NCBI GenBank assembly: GCA_029202385.1
Contig: CP119314.1
Span: forward strand, 4,404,501-4,468,500
DNA: 64,000 bases
Origin: Candidatus Sphingomonas phytovorans
GTDB taxonomy: Bacteria; Pseudomonadota; Alphaproteobacteria; Sphingomonadales; Sphingomonadaceae
Reading direction: 5' to 3'
Below are positions 62,029-64,000 of the stretch, piece after piece. Below the pieces are notes generated by a model. That model was not told the DNA's origin. It was given only the letters and a program-made list of their open reading frames with translations, and ran no database searches. The number at the start of each line of letters is the position of its first letter. Within the stretch, counting starts at the first letter, position 1. The translations under genes and the position numbers were made by a program.

Positions 62029-63465
62029 TCAGCGGATAAAATAAACCGCTGCTCCCGCGATTCCGCCGAAGATGATGGCGACCAGGATCGACAATATGTT
62101 CCCGACCACCGATCCGGAGCGCCGCCGCGCGAAACTGCTGCGTTGCGCCGGCTTGCCGAGCTTGAGCTCGATATAGCCGGCGGCGCTGCCGCCGACCGCC
62201 GTGCACGCCAGCGTCACCAGTGCCCCCGGCGGCGTCTGGAACGCGATCACGATCGGCAGAATCACCCCGATCGGCGCTGCCATCGCGAACGCGGCCATCA
62301 GCTTTACCCGGTCGATTGCCGCCTTGCTGACCGGGGAGACAGTGATCAGGTCGGGCGCGTCCTCCGCCGAGACGGTCAGCCAGGCGAAGCTGCCGACCAT
62401 CTGGCCGGCGAGCAGCACGCTGGCGAAGGCGAGGCCGGGCGTCATCGGCGCATGGCTGCCCCGGCCGAAGGCGACGAAGACGATCGGCGCGAGATAGATC
62501 AGCCGCAGCAGGATCTGGAAGACGAGCGCCGGGTCGCGTGCGAGCAGCCGCCATTCCTTGGCGAAGACCGACCGGAACAGGCTGGCGTGGAACAACCGGT
62601 CGGTGGCTCGCCCGGTCGGCCGGGCGCGGGACAGGCGGGCGCCGCCGTCCTGATAGCCGGACAGGAACAGGCGTTGCAGCATGATGCCGGCCAGCACGAA
62701 CAGCAGCACGCCGATGCCCAGCAGGACGATGACCGCGACAGGATCGCCAAAGGCGGCATGGCCGGGCAGGCCGGACAGGCCGGTGCTCCCGACACCCTCG
62801 TCGCTGAAGCGTTCGAACAGCACCGACACGCTCGATTCGCGCCGGTCGCCATGGCCCGCCAGTTGGGAGACGAGGAAGATGGCGCCGCCCAGTAGCGCGG
62901 CCGAGATCTGGCCGACCGTCCGCGCGGCGCGGGGCCCCGCCAGCTTCGCCAGGCCGAGCGTGATCCCCAGCCCGATCGCCGCGGCGGCCAGCGCGAGCGC
63001 GGCAAGCAGCGCCACCAGCCCCAGCAATTGCGGATGGCCGAAGAGCGCGATCGGCAAGACCAGGGTCAGCAGCAGCACTGCATAGGTCAGCACGATCGTG
63101 CCGGCGATGCCGGACAGCTTCGCGAGCAGGACCGTCCGCCCCTCGATCGGTGCTGAAAAGAGCAGGTCGAGATCGCCATTCTCGTACAGGGTGCGCTGGC
63201 TGCCGATGATCGCCTGGGTCGTCATGAAGCTGAAGCCGACGATGCTGCCGGCCAGGATGCCGGTCATGATTCCGGGCAGCGGCAGGATCGGCTCGTCGCG
63301 CAGGACCCAGGCAAGGAAGCAGCCAAAGGCCAGCCATGCCAGCAGCATCATGTAGCCGATCCAGCGTGTCGCGCCCTTGCGCGGCCGGGTTCGCCAGGCG
63401 AGCCGGATCTCGTGCAGGGCCAGCCAGGTGAAGCTGCCCGGCACCGGCCTCAGGCCAGCGATCAT
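62029..63465 (-). CDS. ABC exporter membrane subunit
   Basis: The start at 63465 overlaps the ATPase stop as ATGA; the longer frame upstream is antisense-frame reading through the ATPase. The 478-aa protein has about twelve membrane helices in an ABC-2-like arrangement, with a conserved early LYENGDLDLLFSAPIEGRTV segment. A central SRARPTGRATDRLFHASLFR cytoplasmic loop and VFAKEWRLLARDPALVFQIL follow. The transported substrate is not evident. Confidence 0.8.
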   Translation of the reverse strand: MIAGLRPVPGSFTWLALHEIRLAWRTRPRKGATRWIGYMMLLAWLAFGCFLAWVLRDEPILPLPGIMTGILAGSIVGFSFMTTQAIIGSQRTLYENGDLDLLFSAPIEGRTVLLAKLSGIAGTIVLTYAVLLLTLVLPIALFGHPQLLGLVALLAALALAAAAIGLGITLGLAKLAGPRAARTVGQISAALLGGAIFLVSQLAGHGDRRESSVSVLFERFSDEGVGSTGLSGLPGHAAFGDPVAVIVLLGIGVLLFVLAGIMLQRLFLSGYQDGGARLSRARPTGRATDRLFHASLFRSVFAKEWRLLARDPALVFQILLRLIYLAPIVFVAFGRGSHAPMTPGLAFASVLLAGQMVGSFAWLTVSAEDAPDLITVSPVSKAAIDRVKLMAAFAMAAPIGVILPIVIAFQTPPGALVTLACTAVGGSAAGYIELKLGKPAQRSSFARRRSGSVVGNILSILVAIIFGGIAGAAVYFIR

Positions 63466-64000
63466 GCGCCGCTCGTCAGGCGGATGAAGGTGTCTTCCAG
63501 CGTCTGGCCCTCGGTACCGGCGCTGCTCCGCAGTTCCTCGAGCGTGCCCTCGGCGAGCAGCCTGCCGCCGGCGATGATGCCGATCCGGTCGGCCATGCGC
63601 TCCGCCACTTCCAGGATGTGGGTGGTGACGATCACCGTCTTCCCCGCATCGACCTGCGCCCGCAGCGCATCCTTCACCGCCCGCGCCATGGCGGCGTCGA
63701 GCCCGGTCAGCGGCTCGTCGAGGATCAGCAACTTCGGGTCGTGGATCAGCGCGCCGGCCAGTGCGACCTTCTGCTTCATGCCGCGCGAAAAGCCCTCGCA
63801 TCGCGTATCCCGCTCGTCCCACAGGTCGAGCCAGTGGAGCAGTCGCTCGGCCTCGTCAGCCGCGGCCTGCGGCTCCATCCGCCAAAGCCCGGCGACGAAG
63901 GCGAGATATTCGCTCGGCGTCAGCTTGTCGTAGAGCATCGGCTCGTCCGGCAGCCAGGCGGTGATCGCCTTGGCTTCGTTGGGATGCTGCCGGGCGCTGA
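63462..64000 (-). CDS. ABC exporter ATP-binding subunit (5' truncated by window end)
   Basis: The frame is open to the window edge; about 179 codons of the C-terminal part are visible. The Q-loop region LPDEPMLYDKLTPSEYLAFV, signature FSRGMKQKVALAGAL and Walker B LLILDEPLTGLD are present; Walker A lies beyond the window. An ATG at 63938 is internal. It pairs with the membrane subunit, to which it is translationally coupled. Confidence 0.93.
   Translation of the reverse strand, partial: SARQHPNEAKAITAWLPDEPMLYDKLTPSEYLAFVAGLWRMEPQAAADEAERLLHWLDLWDERDTRCEGFSRGMKQKVALAGALIHDPKLLILDEPLTGLDAAMARAVKDALRAQVDAGKTVIVTTHILEVAERMADRIGIIAGGRLLAEGTLEELRSSAGTEGQTLEDTFIRLTSGA

Noticed and set aside
62006..63337. 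443-codon alternative frame over the ABC exporter membrane gene
   Set aside because: Arg/Pro/Ala-rich out-of-frame reading of the same strand; the true frame shows membrane helices and an ATGA overlap.

Overview
The window looks like a chromosomal segment of a Sphingomonas-type alphaproteobacterium (Sphingomonadaceae). The reasons are high GC with strong G/C third positions, a poly-proline OmpA-family porin, EipA/DUF1134, BLUF and UBP-zinc-finger proteins, a coxB-ctaD-ctaB-ctaG-coxC-DUF983-SURF1-thrC order, ccmAB, and short palindromic intergenic repeats. The genus is inferred from gene content; no database search was possible.

Layout. 1-11.8 kb is mostly housekeeping: the end of a GST, a divergent DapF-like epimerase, two small exported proteins, a UBP zinc-finger protein, a spermidine-synthase-like protein, a cold-shock protein, an OmpA porin, UDP-glucose dehydrogenase, DUF1993, YgfZ, dihydroorotase, a BLUF photosensor and DUF1134/EipA. 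At 11.94 kb lies tRNA-Ser(GCT). Its 3' end is repeated exactly (24 bp) at 15.37 kb, which delimits a 3.4-kb integrated island. The island holds a decayed tyrosine integrase, a broken LigD polymerase-domain fragment, and two intact unrecognised genes: an exported protein and a 70-aa protein.

15.5-22.5 kb is a CzcCBA-type heavy-metal efflux operon preceded by a small exported His/Asp-rich protein and followed by a 59-aa protein and a ZIP-family transporter. 22.7-38.3 kb is a cell-surface/glycan region: a SGNH acyltransferase, a PhoD phosphatase, two large membrane proteins of GT-C type, two GT4 glycosyltransferases and a flippase-like membrane protein. It is interrupted at 30.2-34.3 kb by an apparently foreign, AT-richer patch with an IS630 relic, an unusual TonB-dependent receptor and a secreted B-lectin (monocot-mannose-binding type) protein.

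38.3-42.8 kb is a leftward run of core genes (maiA, AI-2E-type permease, lepB, acpS, pdxJ, pyrE). 43-52.4 kb is a rightward aa3 cytochrome c oxidase biogenesis operon running into thrC and a methyltransferase. 52.4-64 kb holds ccmBA, a zincin-like protein, phhB, an SDR, an osmoprotectant-type ABC importer with a fused permease/binding protein, ubiG, lysC, a FabK/nitronate-monooxygenase-like protein, a YdeI-like protein, a VOC protein and an ABC exporter cut by the window end.

The best candidates for undescribed biology are the two-gene cargo of the tRNA-Ser island and the secreted B-lectin next to a TonB-dependent receptor. Structured intergenic repeats are a third, more modest interest.
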